A stretch of DNA of 12,801 nucleotides from Spirochaetia bacterium UBA6919 (GCA_002450905.1 DKAT01000010.1:8656-21456); one strand, 5' to 3'; counted from the first letter of the stretch, positions 1 through 7,714 are shown. Translations and numbers: made by a program. Notes: generated by a model from the sequence alone, not told the origin.

Positions 1-1
1 A

Positions 2-706
2 CAATACGGAAATCTAATCGCAGGTACTTCTCTTAGATCTAACAACCACAAGGATTTTAACATGAGTTATTCCTCTGGAAATCCCTTGGAATCCCCAGCT
101 AATCGTCAGGAATTATTTAAAATGTTATCAGCAAGCCCAGAAGATGCAATTTTCCCGCATCAGATACACAGCAATTTTGTAGAGATAATCTCCCCCCAAA
201 AAAATAATCCTATCCCTGAATGCGATGCCCTAATTACTAATGATTTAAATACAATTTTAACAATACAAACCGCTGATTGTTTTCCTATATTTATTTTTGA
301 TCCAAATCAACATACAATTGCACTAATTCATGCGGGTTGGCGTGGTACTCATTCGAAAATTCTCCCCCAAACAATAAATAAACTTTGTACCCACTTTCAA
401 TGTATTCCTGGAAATCTTATTATCTCATTTGGACCAGGAATAAGAGCCTGTTGTTATGAAGTATCGGATGATTTTATGAATTATTTTCCAAATGGATCTC
501 TAATTCAGATAAATCAAAAATATCATCTTGATTTAATAAAAGAAAATACTAACCAGGCAATAACTAATGGGATACATCCTAAAAATATTCTGTCTGGATC
601 AAGCATATGTACATCTTGTAATAATGATTTATTTTATTCTTACAGAAAGGAAAAGGGTCAATGCGGTAGGATGATTTCCATTCTTACAATGAAAAAAAAT
701 AATTAG
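2..706 (+). CDS. pgeF: Peptidoglycan editing factor PgeF / YfiH family (5' end outside window)
   Basis: Multicopper-polyphenol-oxidase-like (DUF152, YfiH/LACC1) protein. The family has purine nucleoside phosphorylase/adenosine deaminase-type activity, and YfiH also keeps the wrong amino acid out of peptidoglycan precursors. Counting from the ATG at 62, the metal-binding triad is His36 (QIH), Cys73 (TADC) and His90 (HAGWRG). The spacings of 37 and 17 nearly match the 36 and 17 of E. coli H71/C107/H124. GPGIRACCYEV and the C-terminal FYSYRKEKGQCGR complete the signature. The reading frame stays open from base 2, and the codons before ATG 62 read as the family's N-terminal GTSLR...FNMSY stretch. 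The ATG at 62 is therefore internal, and the true start should lie about 15 codons left of the window. The stop TAG overlaps the AGGA ribosome-binding site of the next gene, which implies co-transcription with holA. The family call is secure. Confidence 0.93.
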   Translation, partial: QYGNLIAGTSLRSNNHKDFNMSYSSGNPLESPANRQELFKMLSASPEDAIFPHQIHSNFVEIISPQKNNPIPECDALITNDLNTILTIQTADCFPIFIFDPNQHTIALIHAGWRGTHSKILPQTINKLCTHFQCIPGNLIISFGPGIRACCYEVSDDFMNYFPNGSLIQINQKYHLDLIKENTNQAITNGIHPKNILSGSSICTSCNNDLFYSYRKEKGQCGRMISILTMKKNN

Positions 707-716
707 GATATTCAAA

Positions 717-1709
717 GTGTCAGCATTAAAAACAATTTACGTTTACTTAGGAAAAGATCACCAGGAAATTAAAAATCAAATTGCATCCCTTGAAGAAAAA
801 ATAATTCCTGATTTAACATCAAGAAAAATAAATATTATTCCCTATTTCGCAGAAGATATTGAAGCAGAACAATTAATTTCTGAATGTCAGACATATCCCG
901 TATTTTCAGAATATAAAATAGTTAAAGTATTTGATTTTGAAAAATTAAATAACAAAATATTCTTAAATTATTTAAATAGTCCATCCAGCAATACTATTCT
1001 AATTCTTGTCTCTCAAAAACTTGAAAAAGAACTCCCCAAAGAACTTTTAGAAATCCTAAAAAAAATTGCCCATTTATATATTACAAAGGATAAATACGAT
1101 AACGATGCACAGGAATATATTTCAAATCAACTAAGAAATATGGAAATCAAATTTACACCAGATTTTATAAAATACCTGGTCGAACAGGAAAATACTAATA
1201 TATCTCATCTAAACACACTCTGTGAAATGATTAAAAATTATTATACAGCAGACTATGCTCTAACTCCTGATGATATACCAAATTTAATGACTTCCTCAAA
1301 AATCCCAAATATCTTTGAATTTATTGATACTTTGTTTTCAAAAGATCTCTCAAAAGCACTCAGAATATTTCATCGTATGCAATCAGAAGAGTCAAATGAG
1401 TTTTTTATATTATCAATGATTTACAGACAATTAAAATTGTTATGGATAGCTAAATCGTTATTGAGTAAAAAAATTTCAACAAATCAAATAGCAAGTCAGC
1501 TAAAAATACAACCATTTCAATTACAAAAAATTATAAAACAAACAAATAATTTTTCTTTATATCAAATACAAATTCTGTTTCAGAAATTATCCCGAATGGA
1601 CTTTATTTTAAAATCCCTTGATCAAAGCCTCATCGCAATCCATTTCGAAATGTTTCTAATGAGTTTTAAAAATGAAAAAATCATTGACAGATCAGATAAA
1701 ATTCCTTAA
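717..1709 (+). CDS. holA: DNA polymerase III subunit delta
   Basis: Clamp-loader delta subunit, which opens the beta sliding clamp during chromosome replication. The 330-residue length is normal. The N-terminus has the nucleotide-fold opening (YVYLGKDHQEI) without a functional P-loop, as is usual for delta. Residues about 59-77 (TYPVFSEYKIVKVFDFEKL) match the characteristic 'ifs.kklviv.n.e.l' strand. The C-terminal helical collar, from about residue 195, has the typical IFEFIDTLFSKDLSKAL and LSRMDFILKSLDQSL helices. The start is GTG at 717, chosen because AGGA at 705-708 sits 8 bases upstream and the residues read well from there. The gene begins 10 bases after pgeF stops, so the two probably share an operon. 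The next gene (mdh) is 176 bases downstream with its own signals. Sequence conservation in this family is low, so the call rests on overall pattern and length. Confidence 0.88.
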   Translation: MSALKTIYVYLGKDHQEIKNQIASLEEKIIPDLTSRKINIIPYFAEDIEAEQLISECQTYPVFSEYKIVKVFDFEKLNNKIFLNYLNSPSSNTILILVSQKLEKELPKELLEILKKIAHLYITKDKYDNDAQEYISNQLRNMEIKFTPDFIKYLVEQENTNISHLNTLCEMIKNYYTADYALTPDDIPNLMTSSKIPNIFEFIDTLFSKDLSKALRIFHRMQSEESNEFFILSMIYRQLKLLWIAKSLLSKKISTNQIASQLKIQPFQLQKIIKQTNNFSLYQIQILFQKLSRMDFILKSLDQSLIAIHFEMFLMSFKNEKIIDRSDKIP

Positions 1710-1776
1710 GTTCTTTATCAGGAATTATAAAAAATGAATAAGACATTTAAAAAATACTGATAAAGTGATTAAATCT

Positions 1777-1805
1777 TTGAAAAGTATTTAAATTTAATCT
1801 TTAAT
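1777..1805 (+). promoter_or_regulatory. Candidate sigma-70 promoter for mdh
   Basis: TTGAAA at 1777-1782, a 17-base spacer, then TTTAAT at 1800-1805. Each box matches 5 of 6 consensus positions. Transcription would start near 1812 and give a leader of about 75 bases before mdh. The region is very AT-rich, so such matches can arise by chance. Confidence 0.35.
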
Positions 1806-1885
1806 GATAAAGAAGTTTAACTGATATTAAACCTTTAATTTTCAAATAGAATATGAAGTGTTAAACAATAATTTAGGAGGAAATT

Positions 1886-2833
1886 ATGCGAAAAAAAATA
1901 TCTGTTGTTGGATCTGGTCATGTAGGAGCCACAACTGCACTATATCTTGCTCAAAAAGAATTAGGAGATGTATCATTAATAGACATTGTAGAGGGTCTTC
2001 CTCAAGGGATTGGACTAGATATTTTTGAAGCATCCCCTATTCAGAGATTTGACTGTAATTTTAAAGGATCAACAGATTTTGCTGAATTAAAGGATTCAGA
2101 TATTGTTGTAGTTTCTGCTGGTCTTGCCCGTAAACCAGGTATGGATCGTCTTGATTTGCTTAAAAAAAATGCATCTATCATTAAAAATATCACTGAAAAC
2201 ATCGTTAAATATGCACCTAACTCTATGATTCTTATGATATCAAATCCGATTGATGTAATGGTCTATCTGACTTACAAGGTAAGTGGTTTCCCTAAAAATA
2301 GAGTCTTGGGTCAAGCAGGTGTATTGGATTCTGCAAGGCTGGCTAGTTTTGTAGCTTTGGAACTGAATATTTCTGTGAAAGATATCTCTCCAATGGTTTT
2401 AGGAGGACATGGTGACTCCATGATTCCTCTGCCAAGATATACTACTGTCTCAGGAATTCCAATTACAGAACTTATATCCCCTGAAAAAATAAATGAAATT
2501 AATGTACGAACCCAAAAAGGGGGGGCTGAAATTGTAAACCTCCTCAAAACTGGAAGCGCCTATTATGCACCTGGAGCAGCAGCTACTGCCATGGTGGAAT
2601 CTATTTTAAGAAACGAAAGAAGAATTATGCCCACTTCATGTTATCTCAATGGGGAATACGGTATTGATGATGTTTTTGTCGGTGTACCAGCTGTGTTAGG
2701 ATCAAATGGTATCGAAAAAATCCTTGAACTAAAATTAACACAAGAAGAATTAAAACTTTTACAAGAAAATGCCAATTTATACAAAAAAAATATCGTTGAG
2801 TTAAGAAATGAAAAGGAATATAGCTTTATCTAA
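1886..2833 (+). CDS. mdh: Malate dehydrogenase (LDH-like, NAD-dependent)
   Basis: Oxidises malate to oxaloacetate with NAD+ in the cytoplasm (TCA cycle). The 315-residue protein belongs to the LDH-like malate dehydrogenase group. Rossmann motif GSGHVG is at residues 9-14. Asp33 at the end of the second strand favours NAD+ over NADP+. The mobile loop AGLARKPGMDRLDLL carries Arg82 and Arg88; Arg at position 82, where lactate dehydrogenases have Gln, indicates malate as substrate. Asn120, Asp148, Arg151 and catalytic His175 (GGHGD) complete the active site. The start is supported by a perfect AGGAGG at 1875-1880, five bases before the ATG, the strongest ribosome-binding site in the window. The gene stands alone, with 176 bases on its left and a convergent neighbour on its right. 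No clear intrinsic terminator follows. Confidence 0.95.
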   Translation: MRKKISVVGSGHVGATTALYLAQKELGDVSLIDIVEGLPQGIGLDIFEASPIQRFDCNFKGSTDFAELKDSDIVVVSAGLARKPGMDRLDLLKKNASIIKNITENIVKYAPNSMILMISNPIDVMVYLTYKVSGFPKNRVLGQAGVLDSARLASFVALELNISVKDISPMVLGGHGDSMIPLPRYTTVSGIPITELISPEKINEINVRTQKGGAEIVNLLKTGSAYYAPGAAATAMVESILRNERRIMPTSCYLNGEYGIDDVFVGVPAVLGSNGIEKILELKLTQEELKLLQENANLYKKNIVELRNEKEYSFI

Positions 2834-3026
2834 CATATTTTGGACTAATAACTTTTTAAAGCAGATATAATTTTTCTATATTCACATTGAGTCTGTCATT
2901 TAAAGACTGGTGGAAGTTTTACAAATTATAGTATTTAAACTGTTTGTAGATATCTTTGTGTTTTTACACTTACAAATATTCAACTTTTTCTTGTGAATTA
3001 TGGTTTGTCTGTTTCACTAATTATCC

Positions 3027-3059
3027 ATGGGAGAAAGATGGGAAAATTATGGGAAAATC
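3027..3059. repeat. Three 11-bp tandem repeats in convergent intergenic region
   Basis: Three consecutive 11-base units, ATGGGAGAAAG, ATGGGAAAATT and ATGGGAAAATC, lie head to tail at 3027-3037, 3038-3048 and 3049-3059. All share ATGGGA, and the last two differ at one base. The 11-base period is close to one helical turn. They sit between the 3' ends of mdh and the TPR lipoprotein gene, so a role as an ordinary promoter operator is not obvious. Function unknown. Confidence 0.6.
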
Positions 3060-3081
3060 TATTTGAAACTCTTGGATTAAA

Positions 3082-4101
3082 CTATTTATTTGAAAACTTA
3101 TTCTTTTGTTGATTTTTTTCAAGTTTAAACTTAATTTCTTTTAGTTTTCTAATATTTTCTTCTGTGGTTTTAATATGTGGTAAATTATGGAGTTTTTGTA
3201 GTGAAAGTGACTCTTGATACACATCGTATGCTTCATTAATTCTACCTAATTTGGCAAGAGCCTCGCCGTAATTATTAAGGGATGCGGATAAGTTTTTATA
3301 ATTGTTTGTCAACTTTGCTAATTTTATAGCTTTTTCAAAATTATTTTTAGCCTTATCAAACTTTTTAATTGAAATAAAAGATAATGCTATGTCATTGTAA
3401 TTTATTGATATAATATTAATCAGGGGAATATCATCTCTGTTTATATTTTCAATTTTAATATCAGAGCTCAGAAAATCAATAGATATCAGCTGGTCAAGGG
3501 ATTTTTGAGACGCTTGAAAAGATTGGATAGCCATTCTCCAATTTTTTTTTGACTGATAAACTTTTGCAAATCCCCGATGAGTTAATCCTGTAATATAAAT
3601 AATTTGTTTTTGAATTTTTGGATCTTTTGAACTTTTTAATTTTCTCAAACTTACTAAAGATTTTTCATATTGTTGAAATGATTTATCAATTTCACCTTGA
3701 TTATATAAAATATCACCAGTATGCCTTTGGGATTCAGAATATCCAATAAAGTCATCTGAATCTTCATATAATTTAATTGATCTTTCGCTATAATTTAATG
3801 CTTTTTTATATTCTTTAATTTTTAAATATAAAATACTTAATTGATAATATCCTGTAGCTATTTGTTGAGAATTTTCATCTTTTTTAGCCATTTTAAGATA
3901 TTTTTCAAAGGATTGAAATGCCAGACTAATTTTTTTTTCTTTTAAGAATGATTGGCCAGTAACTAATAATTGTAATTTTATAGATTCTCTTTTAGGATCG
4001 ATGATTACAGGTTTTTTATTACAATTTGAAAAATTATATACAAAAATAATAAGCAATAGGAATGAAAATGTATTAAAATGAAAAAGTTTTTTTGTTGCCA
4101 T
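3082..4101 (-). CDS. TPR-repeat lipoprotein, function unknown
   Basis: A 339-residue probable lipoprotein. It has a basic N-terminus (MATKK), a hydrophobic segment at about residues 12-23 and Cys27 in FSN-C, a lipobox that is loose by E. coli standards but acceptable for spirochaetes. After a short linker it is built of TPR-like helix pairs at about residues 44-77, 83-116, 123-156, 173-206, 233-266 and 273-306, for example YYQLSILYLKIKEYKKALNY and NYGEALAKLGRINEAYDVY. It ends in a Lys/Gln/Asn-rich tail. TPRs are scaffolds for protein-protein contact; no enzymatic domain is visible, and the partner cannot be read from the sequence. It lies 75 bases downstream of zapA, with its own promoter candidate, and is probably transcribed separately. 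ATG 4101 is the only plausible start: an in-frame stop lies just upstream, and no other initiator would leave a full signal peptide. No ribosome-binding site precedes it. Confidence 0.85.
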   Translation of the reverse strand: MATKKLFHFNTFSFLLLIIFVYNFSNCNKKPVIIDPKRESIKLQLLVTGQSFLKEKKISLAFQSFEKYLKMAKKDENSQQIATGYYQLSILYLKIKEYKKALNYSERSIKLYEDSDDFIGYSESQRHTGDILYNQGEIDKSFQQYEKSLVSLRKLKSSKDPKIQKQIIYITGLTHRGFAKVYQSKKNWRMAIQSFQASQKSLDQLISIDFLSSDIKIENINRDDIPLINIISINYNDIALSFISIKKFDKAKNNFEKAIKLAKLTNNYKNLSASLNNYGEALAKLGRINEAYDVYQESLSLQKLHNLPHIKTTEENIRKLKEIKFKLEKNQQKNKFSNK

Positions 4102-4110
4102 ATTCTATAA

Positions 4111-4140
4111 ATAATATATATATTTCGATAATTTAGTCAA
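4111..4140 (-). promoter_or_regulatory. Candidate promoter of the TPR lipoprotein gene
   Basis: On the minus strand, TTGACT (4140-4135) is followed after 18 bases by TATTAT (4116-4111), or after 16 bases by TATATT. Both boxes match 5 of 6 consensus positions. The -10 box ends only about 10 bases before the ATG at 4101, so the predicted transcript would have almost no 5' leader, in keeping with the missing ribosome-binding site. Confidence 0.45.
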
Positions 4141-4176
4141 CTAAGATAATTTGATTATAAGAGTTTTAAAATAGAT

Positions 4177-4461
4177 TTATTGCGATAACGTTTGATCCAT
4201 TATGGAGAGGAGGGAATTTAGTTTTTCATTTGTCTGATCCTGTTCTGCATGGAGTTTAAATAATTCGTCAGCAAGATTGAGAGAGGTCAAAATTGCTATT
4301 TTTGCTTTGGTATAGGATGGAAAACGCTTTGATAGGCTCTCCATTCTTTCATTAACCAGAGATGCAATCCTTAAGATTCTCTCCTGATCTTTGTAAGTTG
4401 ATACTAATTTATATCTTTCACCAAAAATGATAACTTCAACAAATTGATCATCATTCATCAT
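4177..4461 (-). CDS. zapA: Cell division protein ZapA
   Basis: Small FtsZ-ring-associated protein that promotes bundling of FtsZ protofilaments at the division site. The 94 residues match ZapA in length and plan. The N-terminal strand pair VEVIIFGERYKLVS (residues 8-21) is followed by the YKDQERILRIASLVNERM helix, then KAKIAILTSLNLADELFKL, then a C-terminal coiled-coil helix that normally drives dimer and tetramer formation. The start overlaps the end of the upstream coiled-coil gene by four bases (ATGA), indicating translational coupling. Two adjacent ATG codons (MM) follow GAGG, and the second has the better spacing, so the protein may begin one residue later. It is the last gene of the pheT cluster; the next gene, 75 bases on, has its own promoter candidate. 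Confidence 0.9.
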   Translation of the reverse strand: MMNDDQFVEVIIFGERYKLVSTYKDQERILRIASLVNERMESLSKRFPSYTKAKIAILTSLNLADELFKLHAEQDQTNEKLNSLLSIMDQTLSQ

Positions 4462-4847
4462 ATATCCTCTTCAGGTAGGAAATTGATTGTTGTATCACTT
4501 AGAATATCGTCAGACAGGGGTTTTCTTAGGGCTTCGGATTCCTCAAGGCTGAGTTGGGGTTGAAGAGAAATAGGTCTTGCTTTAAAATTTGTTTCCTCCT
4601 CATCCTCTTCGGATAGTTGATCAATAAGATTTTCTATTTTCTTTTTAACACTTCTTTTAATTATATCAAATCGTTCATTTTCCATTTTGAGGGTTTCTAT
4701 TTTTTTCTCTAAATCTTTATTTTTCTTTTGTAAGAGATCAAATTGATCTTTCAGTTGGTTATTTTCATCGGATAATTGTGTGTATTTCATCATAAGGTGA
4801 TGAATTTTATCTTCTAATATTTCGATATTTTTAATGGGATTCATCAT
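4458..4847 (-). CDS. Coiled-coil protein between pheT and zapA (possible ZapB-like division factor)
   Basis: A 129-residue cytoplasmic protein with no signal peptide or membrane segment. Residues about 6-90 form a long heptad-rich coiled coil (KIHHLMMKYTQLSDENNQL and onward), rich in Lys, Glu, Leu and Asn. The rest is an acidic, probably disordered tail beginning EEDEEETN and ending LPEEDI. It overlaps pheT by four bases at one end and zapA by four bases at the other, so it is made together with ZapA. A short coiled-coil protein co-translated with ZapA suggests a ZapB-like role in bridging ZapA to other division components. This is inference from shape and context: coiled coils give little family-specific signal, and at 129 residues it is longer than E. 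coli ZapB, which is about 80. GAGG lies five bases before the first of two adjacent ATGs. Confidence 0.7.
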   Translation of the reverse strand: MMNPIKNIEILEDKIHHLMMKYTQLSDENNQLKDQFDLLQKKNKDLEKKIETLKMENERFDIIKRSVKKKIENLIDQLSEEDEEETNFKARPISLQPQLSLEESEALRKPLSDDILSDTTINFLPEEDI

Positions 4848-7222
4848 ATCAACCTCATCTCACCACCACAATTTTTGCTCAGACGGCTAATAATTTGATC
4901 CATTTCTTTATTTACCAAATCATCTGAAAGTGTTTGTTTACTGTCCTGGAAAGTGATTGAATAAGCAATGCTCTTTTTGCCTTCTGGGATATGCTTTCCT
5001 TGATAAACATCTATAATTTTAATATTTTTCACATATTTGGAGGATTTATTGATTTCATGAACAAGATTCTGTGAAGGTGTTGAATGATCCACTAGAATAG
5101 CTAAATCCCTTAGTGTTTCAGGGAATTTGATAATCTCTTTGTATGATATGTCTGGTGTAACTAATTTTTCAAGATTATGTATATCTAATTGGGCAAATAG
5201 AACAGGGTATTTAAGTTTATAACTTGAGATAATTTCAGGGTGAATTTCACCACAATAACCAATAGTATGATTATTGATTGCAATACTAGTACATTTTGAG
5301 GGATGGAGAAAGGATTCTGAGGATATTGTCCATTGAATGTCCTTTTCACCAAGGCTTTCTATGAGATTTTCAATGTGTCCTTTCAGGTCATAAAAATCAT
5401 ATGGCTTTTCAACATGATATAAATCTTTTTCAGAAGATAATCCATATAGGAGCATACCAAGATTTTTCTTTTCAGTAAAATGATTTTTTTCATGATAAAA
5501 GATATTTCCTATTTCAAATAAGGATATCTGGTGATTTCCATGATGAATATTTGTTATGAGATTATTGATTAAATTGGGGAGTAAATCATTTCTGAGTGAT
5601 TCATTATCTGATGTTAAGGGATTTTTTGTCTTTATCAGAGGATGTGTATTTAATTTTAATTTGTCCGATTCTTTTTCAGAAGCAAAAGAATAATTTATAA
5701 CTTCATTTAATCCTGCACTACTGAGGATATATCGGATTGATTCATCAATTTGTCTATGTGTATTTATATGATCTGGATTTAGTTGGATTGGAGGAATATT
5801 TTCTGGAATCTTATTATATCCAAATATTCTTGCAACTTCCTCTGCTATATCAATTTCCCGATGAACATCTGTTTTAAATGTAGGTACTTTTATAGATAAA
5901 TTATCATCGTTCTGATCATTGATGATGAATCCAAGTGGTTCAAGGAATTGTATGATTTCTTTTTTAGTTAAATTAATGCCAAGGCGTTGATTAATAAATG
6001 ATACCCTTACTGGAATTATATGATGAGGTAGTTTATTTGGATATATATCAACAAAATCAGAAATTTCACCTCCACATATTTCTTGAATAAGATAGGCACA
6101 TCGGTCAAGAGATCGGATAATACCTTCAAAATCCGTACCCCGTTCAAATCGATAAGATGAATCCGTTTGGCAATCCAGTTTCTTTGACGTAACCCGTATT
6201 GATTCTGGTTTGAAATATGCGCTTTCCAAGAGGAGGTCTTTTGTATTTTCATTTACACTTGATAAATGTCCACCCATTACTCCTGCAATTGCAACGGGAT
6301 CCTTTTCATCTGCAATAATGAGCATTTCATCTGAGAGCTTTCTGTCTACCTGATCAATTCCCAGGATTTTTTCGTTATTATTAGCTCTTCTAACAATGAT
6401 TTGCTGACCATTTAACTTATTCAAATCAAAGGCGTGAAGGGGATGTCCCAGTTCAAGGAGAACAAAATTGGTAATATCTACAACATTATTTATAGGTCGG
6501 CTTCCTAACTTAATCAAAGCCTCTTTTAGCCAATCTGGACTTTCTTTGATCTTTACACCACGGATTATTCTGGAGCTATAACGGGGGCAGAGATCTTTAT
6601 CAAGTATTTTTATTGATGGAGTTTTAATCTGGGGGTTTATTTTTATTTCATTTTGTGGATACTTAGGAGATTTACCAGTCATGCCCCCAATTTCTCTGGC
6701 TACACCTAATAGTGAGAGACAATCTCCTCTGTTTGCAGTGAGGGAGATATTGAAAATATGATCTTTTTGAGGGAGAAATTGATTTATGAGATCCCCATTT
6801 TTAGAGTCAGGGGGAATTATCCAGATACCATTGCTTTCTTTCTCAAGGTGGAGCTCTTCTTTAGAACATAACATACCGTAGGACTCGATACCACGTATTT
6901 TTGATTTCTTTATTTTTAAGCCATTCGGAAGTTCTGCACCAATTTGGGCAAGACAAACCTTGTCACCCACTTTCATATTGGAAGCACCGCAGATAATTTG
7001 CAGGTCTTCATTGCCGTTATTAACGGTGCATATAGTCAATTTATCAGCGTCTGGGTGTTTTGACATAGCTAATATGTGTCCTACAACAACATTTTGTATT
7101 TCAGAACCATATGGGACAATTTCTTCAACTTCCAGACCCTGCATGGTAAGCCTGTCTGATAGTTCATTGATAGATATATCAAAGTCAATATAATTTTTAA
7201 GAAGGTTATAAGAGATCAACAT
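4844..7222 (-). CDS. pheT: Phenylalanine--tRNA ligase beta subunit
   Basis: Beta subunit of the alpha2-beta2 PheRS that charges tRNA-Phe. The 792-residue length is normal and all domains are present. An EMAP-type tRNA-binding domain lies at about residues 43-150 (HPDADKL, QIICGASN, GMLCSKEEL). The B3/B4 editing domain is at about 205-375, with His260, Glu333 and Thr353 one position off the E. coli editing residues H261, E334 and T354. The B5 domain is at about 400-475, with metal-binding-type Asp452/Asp458/Glu461/Glu462 in TDVHREIDIAEEVARIFGY. A catalytic-like core follows, and the FDX-ACB anticodon-binding domain is at about 697-792. Start MLISYNLLKNYI is the usual PheT N-terminus, although no good ribosome-binding site precedes it. 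The alpha-subunit gene pheS, often directly upstream, is not in the window; the neighbour there is a small membrane-protein gene. The stop overlaps the next gene by four bases. Confidence 0.97.
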   Translation of the reverse strand: MLISYNLLKNYIDFDISINELSDRLTMQGLEVEEIVPYGSEIQNVVVGHILAMSKHPDADKLTICTVNNGNEDLQIICGASNMKVGDKVCLAQIGAELPNGLKIKKSKIRGIESYGMLCSKEELHLEKESNGIWIIPPDSKNGDLINQFLPQKDHIFNISLTANRGDCLSLLGVAREIGGMTGKSPKYPQNEIKINPQIKTPSIKILDKDLCPRYSSRIIRGVKIKESPDWLKEALIKLGSRPINNVVDITNFVLLELGHPLHAFDLNKLNGQQIIVRRANNNEKILGIDQVDRKLSDEMLIIADEKDPVAIAGVMGGHLSSVNENTKDLLLESAYFKPESIRVTSKKLDCQTDSSYRFERGTDFEGIIRSLDRCAYLIQEICGGEISDFVDIYPNKLPHHIIPVRVSFINQRLGINLTKKEIIQFLEPLGFIINDQNDDNLSIKVPTFKTDVHREIDIAEEVARIFGYNKIPENIPPIQLNPDHINTHRQIDESIRYILSSAGLNEVINYSFASEKESDKLKLNTHPLIKTKNPLTSDNESLRNDLLPNLINNLITNIHHGNHQISLFEIGNIFYHEKNHFTEKKNLGMLLYGLSSEKDLYHVEKPYDFYDLKGHIENLIESLGEKDIQWTISSESFLHPSKCTSIAINNHTIGYCGEIHPEIISSYKLKYPVLFAQLDIHNLEKLVTPDISYKEIIKFPETLRDLAILVDHSTPSQNLVHEINKSSKYVKNIKIIDVYQGKHIPEGKKSIAYSITFQDSKQTLSDDLVNKEMDQIISRLSKNCGGEMRLI

Positions 7223-7271
7223 AAGGCGATTTTATTATTTACAAGATTATAATATTTTCTGAAGTCCATGA

Positions 7272-7300
7272 AAGCTACTAGAATTTGTATCAATTGTCAA
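7272..7300 (-). promoter_or_regulatory. Candidate promoter for the pheT-coiled coil-zapA operon
   Basis: A perfect TTGACA on the minus strand (7300-7295) is followed after 17 bases by TAGCTT (7277-7272), which keeps only three consensus positions. The predicted transcript would start near 7265 and give a leader of about 43 bases. I see no T-box, no phenylalanine-rich leader peptide and no attenuator hairpin in it. The weak -10 box limits confidence. Confidence 0.35.
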
Positions 7301-7321
7301 TGAAATGTTATGGATTTTTTA

Positions 7322-7336
7322 TTTTAGTCACTAAAA
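7322..7336. promoter_or_regulatory. 15-bp perfect palindrome upstream of pheT (operator candidate)
   Basis: TTTTAGT, one central base, then ACTAAAA: a perfect inverted repeat with 7-base arms. The one-base centre makes an RNA hairpin terminator unlikely and fits a dimeric DNA-binding site better. It lies about 20 bases upstream of the TTGACA box proposed for pheT and 33 bases after the stop of the LapA-like gene. No T-run follows on either strand. Function is inferred from shape only. Confidence 0.3.
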
Positions 7337-7369
7337 ACAGAAGTGGATTCATTTGTCAGAATAAGAAAA

Positions 7370-7645
7370 TCATTGATCGTGAGTGAGAAGTTTGGGTGAG
7401 TCTTGTGTATTTTGTTTTAATTCTTTAATTTCTTTTTTAAATGTGCGTATTTTTCTTTTATAATCTGACCTTTGCTTTAAAAATATAGGGAGGAAGATTA
7501 TTATACCAAGTAAAATCGATACAAGGCTTGTCAGGACAGGTGGAATCGTATGTCCCAGGATGATAAGAATATTATTATCCTTTGTGAAGAAGGACAGAAA
7601 TGTGAGAAATACAATAAGTAAAATTAATTCAATTAAAATATACAT
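7370..7645 (-). CDS. Small two-helix membrane protein, LapA/DUF1049-like
   Basis: A 91-residue inner-membrane protein. Two hydrophobic helices (about residues 1-20 and 33-56) are joined by a short polar loop (TKDNN), followed by a basic, charged helix (KQRSDYKRKIRTFKKEIKELK) predicted to lie in the cytoplasm. The order helix, short loop with a strand-like ILIILGHTIPP, second helix, basic coiled coil is that of the LapA/YciS (DUF1049) family. In E. coli LapA works with LapB in controlling lipopolysaccharide synthesis. The match is by architecture rather than a diagnostic motif, so function is tentative. The start is supported by AGGA nine bases before the ATG. It sits 69 bases after map and 147 bases before pheT, probably transcribed with map. 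Confidence 0.65.
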   Translation of the reverse strand: MYILIELILLIVFLTFLSFFTKDNNILIILGHTIPPVLTSLVSILLGIIIFLPIFLKQRSDYKRKIRTFKKEIKELKQNTQDSPKLLTHDQ

Positions 7646-7714
7646 ATTTCACTATCCTGATTTAAAGAGAGAATATTTTGTCATTTATAATCTAATTTTA
7701 TTATTCAATATAGT

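Noticed and set aside
1700..1726. Inverted repeat AATTCCT / AGGAATT around the holA stop as a terminator
   Set aside because: The 7-bp stem is AT-rich with a 13-base loop and is followed by A-rich, not T-rich, sequence, so it does not look like an intrinsic terminator.
2311..2547. Open frame on the minus strand inside mdh
   Set aside because: Lies wholly within the well-supported mdh frame, has no family resemblance and no ribosome-binding site; a shadow frame.
2890..2908. Stem AGTCT / AGACT after mdh as a bidirectional terminator
   Set aside because: Only 5 bp of stem with a 9-base loop and no T-run on either strand; expected by chance in such sequence.
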